Below, in pieces: positions 1 to 11,315 of a stretch of DNA of 64,000 nucleotides (positions are counted from its first letter, which is position 1; each line of letters starts with the position of its first letter). Origin of the DNA: Canna indica. Lineage: Eukaryota; Streptophyta; Magnoliopsida; Zingiberales; Cannaceae. Where the stretch lies: contig CP136890.1 in NCBI GenBank assembly GCA_034359265.1, forward strand, positions 99,783,501 through 99,847,500, given 5' to 3'. The notes under the pieces were generated by a model. The model did no database searches. It was not told where the DNA came from and was given only the letters and a program-made list of their open reading frames with translations. The position numbers were made by a program, and so were the translations under genes.

Positions 1-2423
1 GCAGGTAGCCCGTCAGATGTCGCGTCCGACATCATCGCACCCGAAGGTGCCCAACATGCGACTAGTCAATATCATATATATCCTCTCCCATGCCTGGGGG
101 GTACTACACTGAAATGGTCCTGGACCAAAGTCCTCTCCAAGGCTGTAGTATCCAGATCGACAATAATCATGCAACTCGACTCCAAGAGTGCAACAAGATC
201 TATCACCATGATCAACAATATAGCAACAACTCCAAGTGATAACGACATGAACAACATGATAATAACATGCTCAACAAGTAAACAATACCACAAGTAACAA
301 CATGATACTATGTATACGATGACTAATCAGATGCACCATAAGATTAGCATAACATATATACTATGATCAAGAATAAGTGCCAATAAACAACAATAAAATA
401 TAACACATGCAATTTCTCTACGTGTCATGTCCAACAATAATGTGCAACAGGAGTTCAATAAATATTTTGAAGCAAATCAAACATTAGCAAGGGTATTTCC
501 AAAATTTATCTCTGACGATAAATCAATAACAGGCAAGGAACGACATACTTGCAAGTTCAACCCATGCTCAACCCACTCTTTAAACCATAATTATTTCACA
601 CTAACTAATCAACTAAATTTTCAGACTAATAATTTAATATTATTTAAACACATCGACAACCTCAATCACTAACCAACTGAAAGAACATTCTAACAATGTT
701 TTCTCAGAAAACCAATCTACTATCGCGTTCAGCACGCGAAAATGATCAAGATTACTATTCATCTCAACTTCAACCGACAATTCGAGACCCACCAAATAAA
801 TTAATTTCAAATATAACTATATCACTAACTCTCCTTGCTCCGCTCGAACTCACGTCGGCCGGCCCTCCCGGCCTCGCCGGCCTCTCCCACGGCTCCCGGC
901 GCCGGCGGGACCTGGGAGGTCGCGACGACCTCCCCTCTTCTCCAACGATCACCCGCCCCTCTCCTCTCTCCCTCTCGGCCACCGCCAGCGACCCACACCT
1001 CGTTGACTCCGCCTTCTCCTCAACCTCCAGCATCGACGGGACACCTTGGGAGGCCGCGACGACCTTCCTGCCCCTCTCCTCTTTCGGCCATCCATCGAAC
1101 CGTCGTCGACAGGCGACTCCACAATTCCCTCATCTTCTTCGATAGATTCGTCGGAGATAACAACGGAAACAAAAGTGAAGCAACGGAGAATGGATGAGAT
1201 CTCCTACATCGGTTTACCGATTCCGACGACGATGACGAGCTCCACCAGCAACACGACGCGCGCCGACTCCTCCACCTACAGGTTCCCCTCCTCCTCTACT
1301 CAATCTCTCTTTACTAGCTCTCTCTCTCTCCCCTTCTTAAAATTCTTTAGCGACACATCTCCCTTACCTCACCATCACCCTCACCTATCCCCCTCCCCCC
1401 TCCCCCTGCCATCCCTTTACCCTAACATTGACTCAAATTTTAATTTATATATATATATATATATATACACTGGATGCCCTTGATTGGATCACAATGATTC
1501 GGATAATCATATTTTACTGTAGAGGAGTGATTATTAAATCAAAATATCCTAAAGCCAAAATTGAATCATACAATAAAATTTACCCTTATATATGTTTTTA
1601 TTAAATTATATATAATTAATATATAAGTAAAACTAAGATATAAATACAACTTATTCCAGTTACTAAAAATCTGTGAAATGACTGTTAGATTGAACTGTAA
1701 AATTATTATCTACAATTAAATTTTACAATTCATTTAGTCACTTAATTGGTTAATCGATTTTAATTGTTATCCCAGCAACTTGAAGAGGGCCAAAAGTACT
1801 GATGAAAGATGAATAATCGCTCCGTAAATTGTCATCCCTATTTGTTTCTTTGGGTCATGCGCACTAAATCATTTGTCCTAAATCACTCCGTAAACAAATC
1901 ACTCCGTTAATGGCTAATTCCCTTCTAAACAATAGGAGAAACAAACATTGCACCAGTAATAACAATGAAAATCTTGTCCAAAGCTCTACAACCTCTATCA
2001 AAAGTCCAAAACACAAATATGATTGAGCATGACGATGGCACAAACGCGAAAGAAGTACCAACTCTCTTCTCAAAAATTAGTTACAGGCACAATCAAACAT
2101 AGCATGATTCTTAGTTGCACTAGAAAACCATGAAATGTCTACTTTAATTGGTTTTTTAGGTGGTAAAATGAGAAATTACCCCTATTGTTCTATTGAGGTT
2201 AAACATGCAACTGCCGGTCTGCTAAAACAATATGAAGTCAAAACATGATTTATACTGAATGTACAAGGTTAATGAACCAGCATCTAACCCTAAAAGACCA
2301 GGTAAAACCTCAGGTAGCAGATGAAGACCGAGTACATCTCCAAAGACGAAACGCAATAGAAGAGTTAGTTAAAGTCAGCAGAGTTACTGACTTTATCCTT
2401 CTATAGGAAACAAAATACTTCGC
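1..2423. other. intergenic, probable old repeat DNA, no gene supported
   Basis: No reading frame here resembles a known protein. Positions 840-1290 are strongly CpG-rich within AT-rich flanks and contain a diverged internal duplication: a GGGAGG-TCGCGACGACC-like block near 905-935 recurs near 1045-1075. A (TA)n tract lies at about 1446-1467. Such a GC-rich island with open frames on both strands is more like the transcribed part of a decayed retroelement than a gene, but no long terminal repeat or domain was identified. Confidence 0.4.
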
Positions 2424-3895
2424 TCATCGCATAGACATCAGAGCGCGTGTGGCCTTCTTAGCAGGCGCCTTAGGTGACCTCTTCAAATTCTCCTTCACAA
2501 TTCTTTCCATCTCAACAATGGTGCTTTCCAGCTTCTTCTCAAAACCAGCTGGTTTTGGATTTGCTTTAGATGGACCGGTTGAAACAGATACCAGGCACGA
2601 GCAGCGCTCTGGAGTTGAGAAGATATTGGAAGAGGAAGGGGTGTCGAGTGGGTGTTCAGTTGCAGAAAGATCGGAACTATCTGCAACTGCAGAACTTGCA
2701 GAGATAACTAAACTGACTGGAGTATGATCAAAAACATCAGACTGCAGAACTTCGCTGACAGGTGTTTGATTGCAAACATCGGATGAGAGAACTGCACTAA
2801 CTGGTGTATGAGTGGAGACATTAGATGGGATAATTTCACTAGCTGGTGTATGATTGAAGACATCAGATACGATAACTTCACTAACTGGGGTATGGTCGGA
2901 AACATCAGAATGGATCACTAGACTGACTGGGGTATGATTCGAAACATCAGATGCGAAAACTTCACTGACTGGGGTATGAACAGAAGCATTTATTTGGGCT
3001 GCCACTGGGCTACTGACAGACAATTCCTCAGGGTTGTGGTTCCTCCGCTGGACAGCAGCTGCCCTCAAGCGCATCCTTCTCCTCTCCAAGGCCTAAAACA
3101 ATTTTAGAAAACAAGGGATCATTCATTATATGAAAAATAGACAAAAAGGAAACATCAAGGTAAAGCAAGCAAAATGACAACTATAATTATTATTTCTCAC
3201 ATATTGCTGAGCACTTAAAGAGTTACAGAGGCAGAAGATGTTCATAATTGGATGAGTTATATACCAAATTAAACCAAACACAATGATGTATCTGCGAAGC
3301 ATTTAAGGACTTAACAAAAAATGAATTATGATAAATAATCTCACTCCCAGAGAGAAAATGAAACAGAACTTTCATTCAGCAAACAAACTGAAAGATTAAA
3401 TAAATAAAAAATATCTAAAATACATCATTGACAAATGTTCACTTTGGTCCTATAGTTTTTATTGATGGTTGTTAGTGTAATGTTCTCTGTTTGCTCGTTG
3501 ACTGCTGTAAATTAAAACAGGCATGTAGTCTATTTAGAATCGAATTGAAATGCACCTGGGTAACTAGGTTTGCCTCTGAACAACAGAAACAAAAATAATC
3601 TTCTACTGATATCCTATAATGCATGAAGCATAATGCGACATCTTACATTCACGATGACCGTGATGTCACGGAGAGGACTACGAGGATACCAATGTGGTAG
3701 AGGACTTTTCCGGCGGCGAGCTGTCACAACCCCTGGTGGAGGGATGTTCTCCTTGTTGTCCGTAGTATAAGCCATATTCTGGCCATGCCTTGATCTGAAC
3801 CTTGATACTCCTGCTGGGTATACAGGCCTCCTAACCCAGAAACCCCCTCCGCTGACATCTCTCATACTTACCATTCTCTGGTGTGCTTCTGGCAT
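2424..3895 (-). CDS. UVI4: POLYCHOME/UVI4-like APC/C inhibitor, two coding exons
   Basis: Plant nuclear inhibitor of the anaphase-promoting complex that restrains mitotic cyclin turnover and so limits endoreduplication. Exon 1 is 3895-3647 (83 codons) and exon 2 is 3092-2424 including TGA. The junction is GTAAGA to TTTTAG in phase 0, giving 305 residues. The start is the MPEA ATG, as in the family. Visible motifs are a KEN box (residues 48-50, followed by IPP), the family block SPLPHWYPRSPLRDIT (64-79) containing a D-box-like RSPL, then ALERRRMRLRA, and the terminal Met-Arg (MR tail) used by this family to bind the APC/C. The oddity is residues 123-213: seven copies of a 14-residue TPVSEVxxSDVxxH repeat. 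Arabidopsis homologues are about 240-250 residues, so this copy is longer. The coding exon has its own acceptor at 3937-3938, so upstream leader exons are expected. Identification is confident; I cannot tell UVI4 from its paralogue GIG1 by sequence alone. Confidence 0.9.
2703..2975 (-). repeat. 42-bp coding minisatellite (seven units) in the UVI4-like gene
   Basis: Seven in-frame 42-bp units encode a 14-residue repeat starting at residues 123, 137, 151, 165, 179, 193 and 207. The consensus is TPVSEVIxSDVxNH. The Thr-Pro is kept in all seven units, and the SDV core in most of the first six. The units differ at many bases, so this is not a fresh expansion. Confidence 0.9.
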
Positions 3896-3935
3896 TCTTT
3901 CTATCTTTGTCTCCTCGAATTGAAAAGGAGAAAAC

Positions 3936-4982
3936 CCTATGCAAAAAGCCAAAACCATTGGAATAAAATTTCAACAAAAATCATGAAAGGAACTCAAGAA
4001 CTGAACAAATAAAAAAGAAGTTGGTTTAATACTATGTTTTAATCAACGAAGCCAGTTAAAAACCCAAAGTGAGCAGTAAAGGAGTAAAATGATAGCAGCT
4101 AACATGTCTAAATGGTAGCAGCTAATCCCTTTCAGAAGAAAAACCGCATTTAACACACCATTAATGCAAAATGAGTCGCTTCTACAAAAAACAAGCTTTG
4201 GATTGTCTTCACCGGCCGCTATCAACTAGAATACTAAATAACAGAGAAAACCCTAAACAGAAATGGCAAAGAAGCCAATGATGAGGAGAAGGAAATAAAG
4301 AATTGTTTTCCCTTTACATAAAATCAATTTCTTACCGAAAACAGCTTCAGATTCTTCTCTTCTTCAATTACCGTCCACGATTTAACTAAACGAAAGAAAC
4401 GCAGATGAATACCAAGAAAATTAAGAAAGATCCCAAAGACATTTATCTTGGCGGAGTTTCTTACCAGCGTAACCCTAAAGATCTTCACCTTTCTCGAGCC
4501 CTTGTAAATCCTAACGGAGAGATCCTACGCCAGGAATAAAGATTAGATAACACAGAGAAAATGGACTCGATATCTCAAAATAAGCAAACTTACTGAAAAC
4601 GGCTTCAGATTCTACTCCTTGTCCCCCTCATTAACTCCAAATCCCTAGCTCAACACGATGGGCAAATCAGCGCGACAATTCTCAGAATAAGAATCGAACA
4701 TGAAGTAAAACACAGTCCAATTTCTTACCAAAGAAACCCTTCAGCTTCACCTCTCTCTCTCTCTTTTCGCCCTCCTCTCGTTGACGAACCCCTTCCTCTG
4801 GTTTGCAACTCCACTTCGAGATCGGCTGCCAAGAGCGAGAAAATTAGGAGGAGGCGGTTCGATTTAAGCCCGCTCGGGGAGTGGAGGCGGTGACGGGACT
4901 CCGATATACGGTGCGGCTCTGTCGTGAGAGTGGAAGGAGGTGGCGATAGGTTACGATCACCGCCTCTGTTGAGTTCCGCCAT
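3936..4982 (-). other. leader region of the UVI4-like gene with several candidate 5' exons
   Basis: On the minus strand four donor-like sites occur upstream of the coding exon: GTAAGA near 4730, GTAAGT near 4593, GTAAGA near 4463 and GTAAGA near 4336. The likely common acceptor is at 3937-3938 (TTTTTGCATAG). The sequences before the 4593 and 4336 donors are related (AATCTGAAGC-CGTTTTC and AATCTGAAGC-TGTTTTC), suggesting a duplicated leader exon. An open frame from an ATG at 4982 (MAELNRGGD...) runs into the 4730 donor; it may be an upstream ORF or an alternative N-terminus. Inferred from splice-site pattern only. Confidence 0.5.
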
Positions 4983-5176
4983 GTTTCAAATTTTCAATTT
5001 TGTGAATTTGGGCGGTGACGAGATTTGGAGCGGTTGCGATGCTCCGCCGATTCAAACTAATTAAATTGTTCTCTATTTATCCCTTTGGACCCTTTCCCTT
5101 TCAATTTTTCATCTGACAAAATATAAATATTTATTAATTTTGCATTAAAAATTCTCTTTTTTTGGCTTAACGGACA

Positions 5177-5331
5177 TGAAAGTGATTAAATGATTAAAGT
5201 GATCATTTTGATCATGAAAATGCATTTTAAAATTTTTAAAAAATCATAAAAATTTTAAATTGTGAATAATTTTTTTATATTTTTTTAAAAAAATTTAGAA
5301 TGTATTTTCATAATTAAATTATCACTTTCAA
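5177..5331. repeat. short AT-rich foldback (MITE-like)
   Basis: Two arms are inverted copies: ATGAAAGTGATTAAATGAT at the left and its diverged complement ending in ATCACTTTCAAG at the right. The arms include ATGAAAATGCATTTTAAAAT / ATTCTAAATTTTT-type matches. No target-site duplication was seen. Confidence 0.4.
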
Positions 5332-6000
5332 GAGTTTCACTTGAAAGTACAATGTTGTATTAGGGATTTTTTTAAATTCGATTATGATTTTTAGAATTTT
5401 TGGAGATTATATTTGATTTTGGAGAATATTCCGATTTAGAAAAAATGCTGAAAATTTAAAAAAAAAATTAGTAAACAGAAATTATATAAATATATACTTC
5501 AATTGCTAAATTGATTTGCTCGAGAAAGATTTGATTCGATTGCCAAAGATAACTCTAAATGGCTTTAAATAATTAAAAATTAGAAAAGATGCCTTTACAA
5601 TTTGTGAATGGTTAAATGCAATTTACAAATTCCTAAAGAAAACATCTCTGCCCGTTTAAATCCTAATATATTTACCTTATTTGGAATCCTTAGCAAATTT
5701 CAATCCTTGTTACAGCAGAGCAGTGCTTTTGTTATATTAATAATTAAAAATTGGGGTTTTATTTGCCTAAATTGTCAATCATTAATTTGAAGGACGAAAT
5801 GTTTTATCATTTTGCTTACGGAATCGCATACATCATTTTTTACAGGGACGAGTGAATTCAAATACTTTTTATTTATTTTTATATTCGGATCTTAGCATCT
5901 AAATGATCGATTCTTAGATTTTGAATTCAGATCATATCATGTTGGGATTTGGAATCGGAATAATTTAGTGTAATATTGGTTCTAGTATCATGTAACTTAT

Positions 6001-6180
6001 GTTGGAAGTTGTTCATTTACTGGTTTTAGGTACTATGTTGGAACATATTCATTTACATATTACAAGTATTTTGTTCAAATCTATGCATTTATAAATTCTG
6101 AATATCATGTTGGAATTTACTTTTTTACATATTATGAATACCCTGTTGGAATATGTTCATTTATAAATTTTAGAGTATAA
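6001..6180. repeat. 36-bp minisatellite, about five units
   Basis: Units begin with GTTGGAA (or GTTCAAA) at 6001, 6037, 6073, 6109 and 6144, so spacing is 36, 36, 36 and 35 bp. Each carries a TTCATTTAC/TTTATAAAT core. It is non-coding. It lies in a long AT-rich stretch (5050-9500) that otherwise contains only transposon debris. Confidence 0.7.
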
Positions 6181-7409
6181 GTTTTAGTTTTGCGTACCAA
6201 TGTGTTGGACCTCGGATCTGCAACTAATTTTGATAGGTTCCTTAATTTTTATCTTGGATTCTATTCAAATTTAATTCGGATCTATTCGAAATATATCTGA
6301 TCGAGTAAGATGTACTCGAAATCAATTTTAACTAATTTTCTAATTTTTTATATATATTAATTATACGGACATAAACTTGTAGACAGGAGCCACATGAATA
6401 TTTTTGACTTTTACAATTAAATAAGGTCAATATTTAAAAAGATAAAAGCTACTCCTAAATTTAACAAGTCTTTTATTATATGTTTTAAGATTTATGCTAG
6501 CGTGGTATTTTTTTTATACAATAAAAATATAAAATCACAATCGATAATCATATTAAAATTTAAATTCTAAATATTTAGATAATATATAAAATATTATCAC
6601 CAACTATATTACTCATAATTAGCATGGTAGCATGGCATACTTATCATGTGAAAGATTGGAGTGTATTTATATTATATAATTTTAGTATACATTTAGAATA
6701 TATTTATTTCATGATAAAATAAGGATGATATAACCATTAGAGAAATATTTAATCTAGATAATTATTTAAAATTTGAAAGGAAAAAATATAAATATCTCTC
6801 GTGCAATTTACCTTTTCTTGTATTTACATGATAAGAAGATAAAAACTCATTAATCTACATCATCCAATATTACATAAATATAGCATGTAAAATATTTTTA
6901 CATTAACTTAAAATATTAAAAACAAAATAAATATTTTTAAATATATTTCATAATATAGAATATAGAATATATTAAAATATCAAATTAATAAGTTTATTAT
7001 TACTGCTATTATTAAATTAACTTGTTTAGTTTAAACTATATTTGTTTTCCAAAATTTAAAATTAACTTAATGTATTTCTAAATTTTAGTTTCAATACAAT
7101 ACAATTATATTAATAAACACAATATATTAAGTATATAACATAAATATGAGCGGGGATCATATTCTTTTTGAATTGATGATGATCTAATTGATCACGGGTT
7201 TTCATTCTTTTGTTCAATTTTAGAATTCGCGTAATATTTTTTTTGTGTTATTGTGTATACTTTTTAATGACTATATTATAAAATTTAATTTTTTTCGCTT
7301 AAAAAGTTTTAAAATCCTTTTCTATTTATTCCTTATCTCTAAATCTCTCATGAATTGATTTCATTAATAATAAGTTTTTATATGTTGTCATCAATATATA
7401 GTCGAGATG

Positions 7410-8490
7410 CTGTTCGATGAGCGAACATTATTTTCTAATTTAGTTTCAATGAAAATGAAAATATGATTTCGAAAACTTAATTCAATTTATAATTTTCAAT
7501 TTTCAAAAGCACGTTTAGTTAATGAAAACAACATCAGCTATAGTTGGTTGAAATAAGTGAATACTTATTTGATTATAGAAAAATAATATTAATTTTCATT
7601 AAACAAATTTATAGTAATGATTTTGATTAAATAATAAATTAATTCAAATGAAATAGTTCATAAAAATTAATATGATTATAGAAAAAAGTCGCATATTAAT
7701 AAAATTAAGATAAACTACTATTCACCACTATGATTTGAACTAAAAAACAACTCAGATAAATTTGTCGAAAATCAAAACATGAATTTTTTATTTATTTTAA
7801 AAGGAGATGAAATTTAATCAATTTTTTTTTAAAAAAATAAATAACTCTAGTGATCAGTGTTATTATTTAGTTAATATAATTATCAATTTTATTTATTTAT
7901 TAAACCAATATAAAGATGAATATGAGAGCTTATAAAATATTAATTATGTATGTGTAATTAGATTACAAATTTACTATTTACTAATATAGTCATAAAATAT
8001 TTGTAAGATTTGATGAAGATTGGCAATTTAAGAATTTTTTATTCATTTAATATAAAATTAATTAATAAATATTATAAAGTTTAAAAAACTAACTTTAATG
8101 GTCTAAAATTAATTTTGATTAAATTATAAATAGATATACTTTAAGATAATTGAGTTATTTTAAAAATTAAGTTTGACTCAATTAGATATAAATTAATTTA
8201 ATTAATTTGTCATTCTAAGGTAATAGTTCGAGTTGAAAATGATAATTTTTATTTTTACAAATTAGATATAATTTGAAAATTAATTAATTTTATAAAAAAG
8301 TACTTACAATTACAAGTTTGAAATCGTATTTTGATATTAAAATCGACGTACTCAAAATTACAAAAAAATAATATTGCAGCGTTTTCACTTTTATTAAAAA
8401 ATATGGTTTCACCGAAAGTTATTTTCACTATAGTTTCAATTTAGTTTTATGAAAAATACCAAATCAAATACGTTTCTGTAAGCAATTTTA
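7410..8490. mobile_element. non-autonomous foldback element, copy A
   Basis: Begins CTGTTCGATGAGCGAAC, continues with TTTCAATGAAAATGAAAA, and ends near CGTTTCTGTAAGCAATTTT. The same succession of motifs occurs in reverse orientation in copy B (45029-45910), for example GTTGAAATAAGTGAATACTT here against GTTGAAATCAGTGAATATTT there. No transposase is encoded. The right end is approximate because the outer arm seems to be deleted. Confidence 0.55.
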
Positions 8491-8675
8491 GTAGGCTAAA
8501 TACGAGGCATTAGATTTATGGCTTGATGCTAATGGTAAAAACAGTAGTCTCGTGCTTCAAAGTTATTTCTTCTTGTATGAAATAATAAGTTGTTTTTGAT
8601 CCTTGGATCTTTGATATCCCTATTTGTTCTAGACTTATTTGTTGTTCATGTCAATATGATTAATTTACTCTAACG

Positions 8676-8880
8676 GTATGTTTGGTTTGATGGATAGGAA
8701 AGAATTGGATTGGATAATAAACAAAAGATGATTGAATATGAATTTTTTAAATTCAATGTACATCAAATATAAATAATATTATATTTATATCTTTTTTTAA
8801 TTCATACACAAAATAAATAATAGATATTAATTTATCACCTATCGTATCTTCTATTATCCTATGAATTAAGTAAACATGCA
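8676..8880. mobile_element. about 200-bp AT-rich MITE, copy 1
   Basis: Ends are inverted: GTATGTTTGGTTTGATGGAT at the left and the complement of GCATGTTTACTTAATTCATA at the right. Related copies lie at 24105-24275, 43313-43510 and 59937-60118. The sequence just outside is duplicated: TTGTTCTAGACTTA...TGATTAATTTA at about 8620-8665 recurs at about 8885-8930. Confidence 0.6.
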
Positions 8881-9520
8881 CTGATTGTTCTAGACCTACC
8901 TTAGTTCTTCATGCCAACGTGATTAATTTAGAATGCTGATGATCTTGTTGAATATAATTGTTGGAACACCACTTTACAAGACATGTTTGATGAGACCTTG
9001 GCTTCAAATGTATATAGGATCAATTTGACCATTAAAGAATTTTTTTTAAAAAAAAACATCATCCAATCCTAGTCAAGGAGCATATGCATTTAAGACATCC
9101 AATTTTTATTTCACATCACCAATTCTAACTTTATAATAACTCTATATCATTCAAGTACATCATCCGAACACACTAAGATTCAAGCTCTATCTCAGTTAAT
9201 TATGACAAGAAAACATGGATGTCCCACCAAATTCATCTGTCTGCGACATGCTTTCTGGTCTAAGTGGCCATTGATGATGGCTTCTTCTTCTTTTTTTTCC
9301 AATTGATGATGGCTTTTGCCTGCATGCCCAGTACATATATATTTATATGCATGTATACAACTTTATTGTGTCTGCCGACAAGTGGTCGATGAGCTGATTA
9401 GCTATTAATTAGAATGAAACAAGCAGAAACAATTTTAATGTTGAGTATACAATTCCAATTAATCTGTAATTACCACATTCTATAGATGCTTCTCTCTCCT
9501 CCACCAATTCATGATCAGTA

Positions 9521-10822
9521 TTAATGCTTCTGCCTGCTAGCTGAGCAGCTGCAGCTCGCTCGGCTTTCCGATAATGCCTTCAAGTTCAATTAGAGATCCA
9601 TTTATATATATCTGCAGATCCTCTGATGCAAATTAACCTACTGAATCAGAATGGTTCAGCCGCAGAGTTCATACCTTCGCTTGTTTCTGCAGATCCTTGA
9701 TGTAGTCAACAGCTAAATCTAGCATGTCTGCGGTGTTGGTTTGCTGTCCATTGAAGTTGTTAGAGATCCTGATCAGTAACAGTGTCACTGTTTTATTGGT
9801 GGGTGTCGTGTTGTTACCTTATCCATGTTAGGAACAAGCTCCTGTAGCTTCTTCATCCTCTCGCTGATTCTTGTTCTCCTCACCTGATCGTTTTGATGAG
9901 CAATTGAGGCTAAATATATGGTTCAGGATAACGACGACAACAGAAGAATTAATTACCCTCTCTGCGATGCTTCGCGGGTGGGTGGCGCAGCCCCGTTTGG
10001 CTCGGATTTTGCAGGGCACTGCGTCGTGGAACTGCAACAATTTCTCCATCTCCAGCGTCGTTTTCGGTAGGCTAAACTGAAGCAGTACAAACCAGAGGCA
10101 TTAGTATTGAAAGATGGATGAAGAGGAGCAACGCAGCTCGAGTACCTGGGAATCTAATGGGAAGCTGTTGCCGAACGGAGAGACCACCGGGAACCCTGTT
10201 GTGTAGCTCCGGCCATCTTTGAGGCTGCTCTCGGTGATTTCAGACATGGCTGGCAAGAAGATTATTTGGCCCTTTGATCTGTTTGCTGCATCCATCGTGT
10301 AGTCGCTTCCGTTTCTGAAGCCACCCGTCCCTCTCGCCATGCCATATCCTACAACCTTTTACTGTTCTTAATCCAGGAGAGGAAAGTGGGAAGAACAGAT
10401 GAGATCGAGATGATACCATTGTGATCCACATTCGAGTGTGGAAATAGGCCACCAGGAGAGCTGTCATGCCGAACGAGATCGGAGGAGCTTCCCAAGTCAA
10501 CGCTCTTCATTTCTGAGCTAGGGTTTGGCATCTGTGGCGAAGACGATGACGGAAAGCGAGGGCTGCTCTGACCAGTAGTGGCGGCGCCGCCACGGGGCTG
10601 GTCGCGGAGATCCGGCGCCAAAAACCGGGCGAACACGGTGTCGGTCTCGGCGCTAGAGCCTCTGACGGGGATGAAGTCCTCGCAAACTTCCCCGAGCAGC
10701 GTGATTGGAGCCGACTGGTACCGGAGGAGGCTGGAGCTCGTCTGCTGCTGCTGCTGGTGGTGGTGGCGGCGGTAAGGAAGGTTGAGGTCTTTAGACGGCG
10801 GCACCGGAGGAGACCCGTACAT
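9521..10822 (-). CDS. bHLH transcription factor, bHLH122/FBH type, six exons
   Basis: Nuclear DNA-binding protein of the plant bHLH subfamily that includes FBH/AKS proteins (flowering time, stomatal opening). CDS exons are 10822-10417, 10348-10146, 10076-9957, 9883-9818, 9743-9675 and 9577-9521, all with GT-AG junctions and consistent phase, giving 306 residues. Near the N-terminus is the subfamily motif LLRYQSAP (32-39) followed by GEVCEDF, and a polyglutamine run (23-27). The basic region RGCATHPRSIAER (231-243) and VRRTRISERMKKLQ (244-257) lead into LVPNMDK, then QTNTADMLDLAVDYIKDLQK (266-285) forms helix 2. The subfamily-typical tail ALSESRASCSCS follows. Splitting of the bHLH over exons 3, 4 and 5 also fits this subfamily. 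The start is the first ATG in frame (MYGSPP). Confidence 0.93.
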
Positions 10823-11306
10823 CACTTATTATCTTCTCTGCAACTACTTGAGCTCTTCTTTTTAGCTTCTTTTACAAAAAGGAGCTCCTTTTACATATAG
10901 CAAACAATCTGAAGCCGCCTCTTCGCCATGAGCAGAGCTCCAAGAACCGATCTTTCTCACGAAAACACCAACACCCTAAGTCGACTCAGCTAGAAAGCAG
11001 GAGAGCGATCGAGATGTGTAAAAAAATCAAAACTTTTGATCGGAAATCCGTATAAAGTATAAAGAACTGATACAAATCATTCCTTTCAGGGATCGATCGC
11101 CTCTCGACGCGCCGCCATTAGATTACTCGGCTGGCATCACAAGGACCACGACGGAACAGCTGCGATGGATCGATCTCGGTAGATGCGACGAGGACGAGGA
11201 CGGAAGGAGAGCAGAGAGAGAAGAGAACTGGGTCGCCGATAAGAAATGGTGCAGAGTGCAGACTGCATACGCGAGCAATGGTTGCTTAACCACCGCAATT
11301 GGCTGC

Positions 11307-11315
11307 TATTTATAA
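11307..11315 (-). promoter_or_regulatory. candidate TATA box of the bHLH gene
   Basis: TATAAATAG on the minus strand, about 490 bp upstream of the bHLH start codon. The interval is purine/GC-rich and would be a long 5' leader. Supported by motif and position only. Confidence 0.5.

Noticed and set aside
696..1483. Overlapping 120-149-residue frames on the plus strand
   Set aside because: Low-complexity Ser/Pro/Arg translations of a CpG-rich tract, open in several frames at once, with no conserved motif or splice support.
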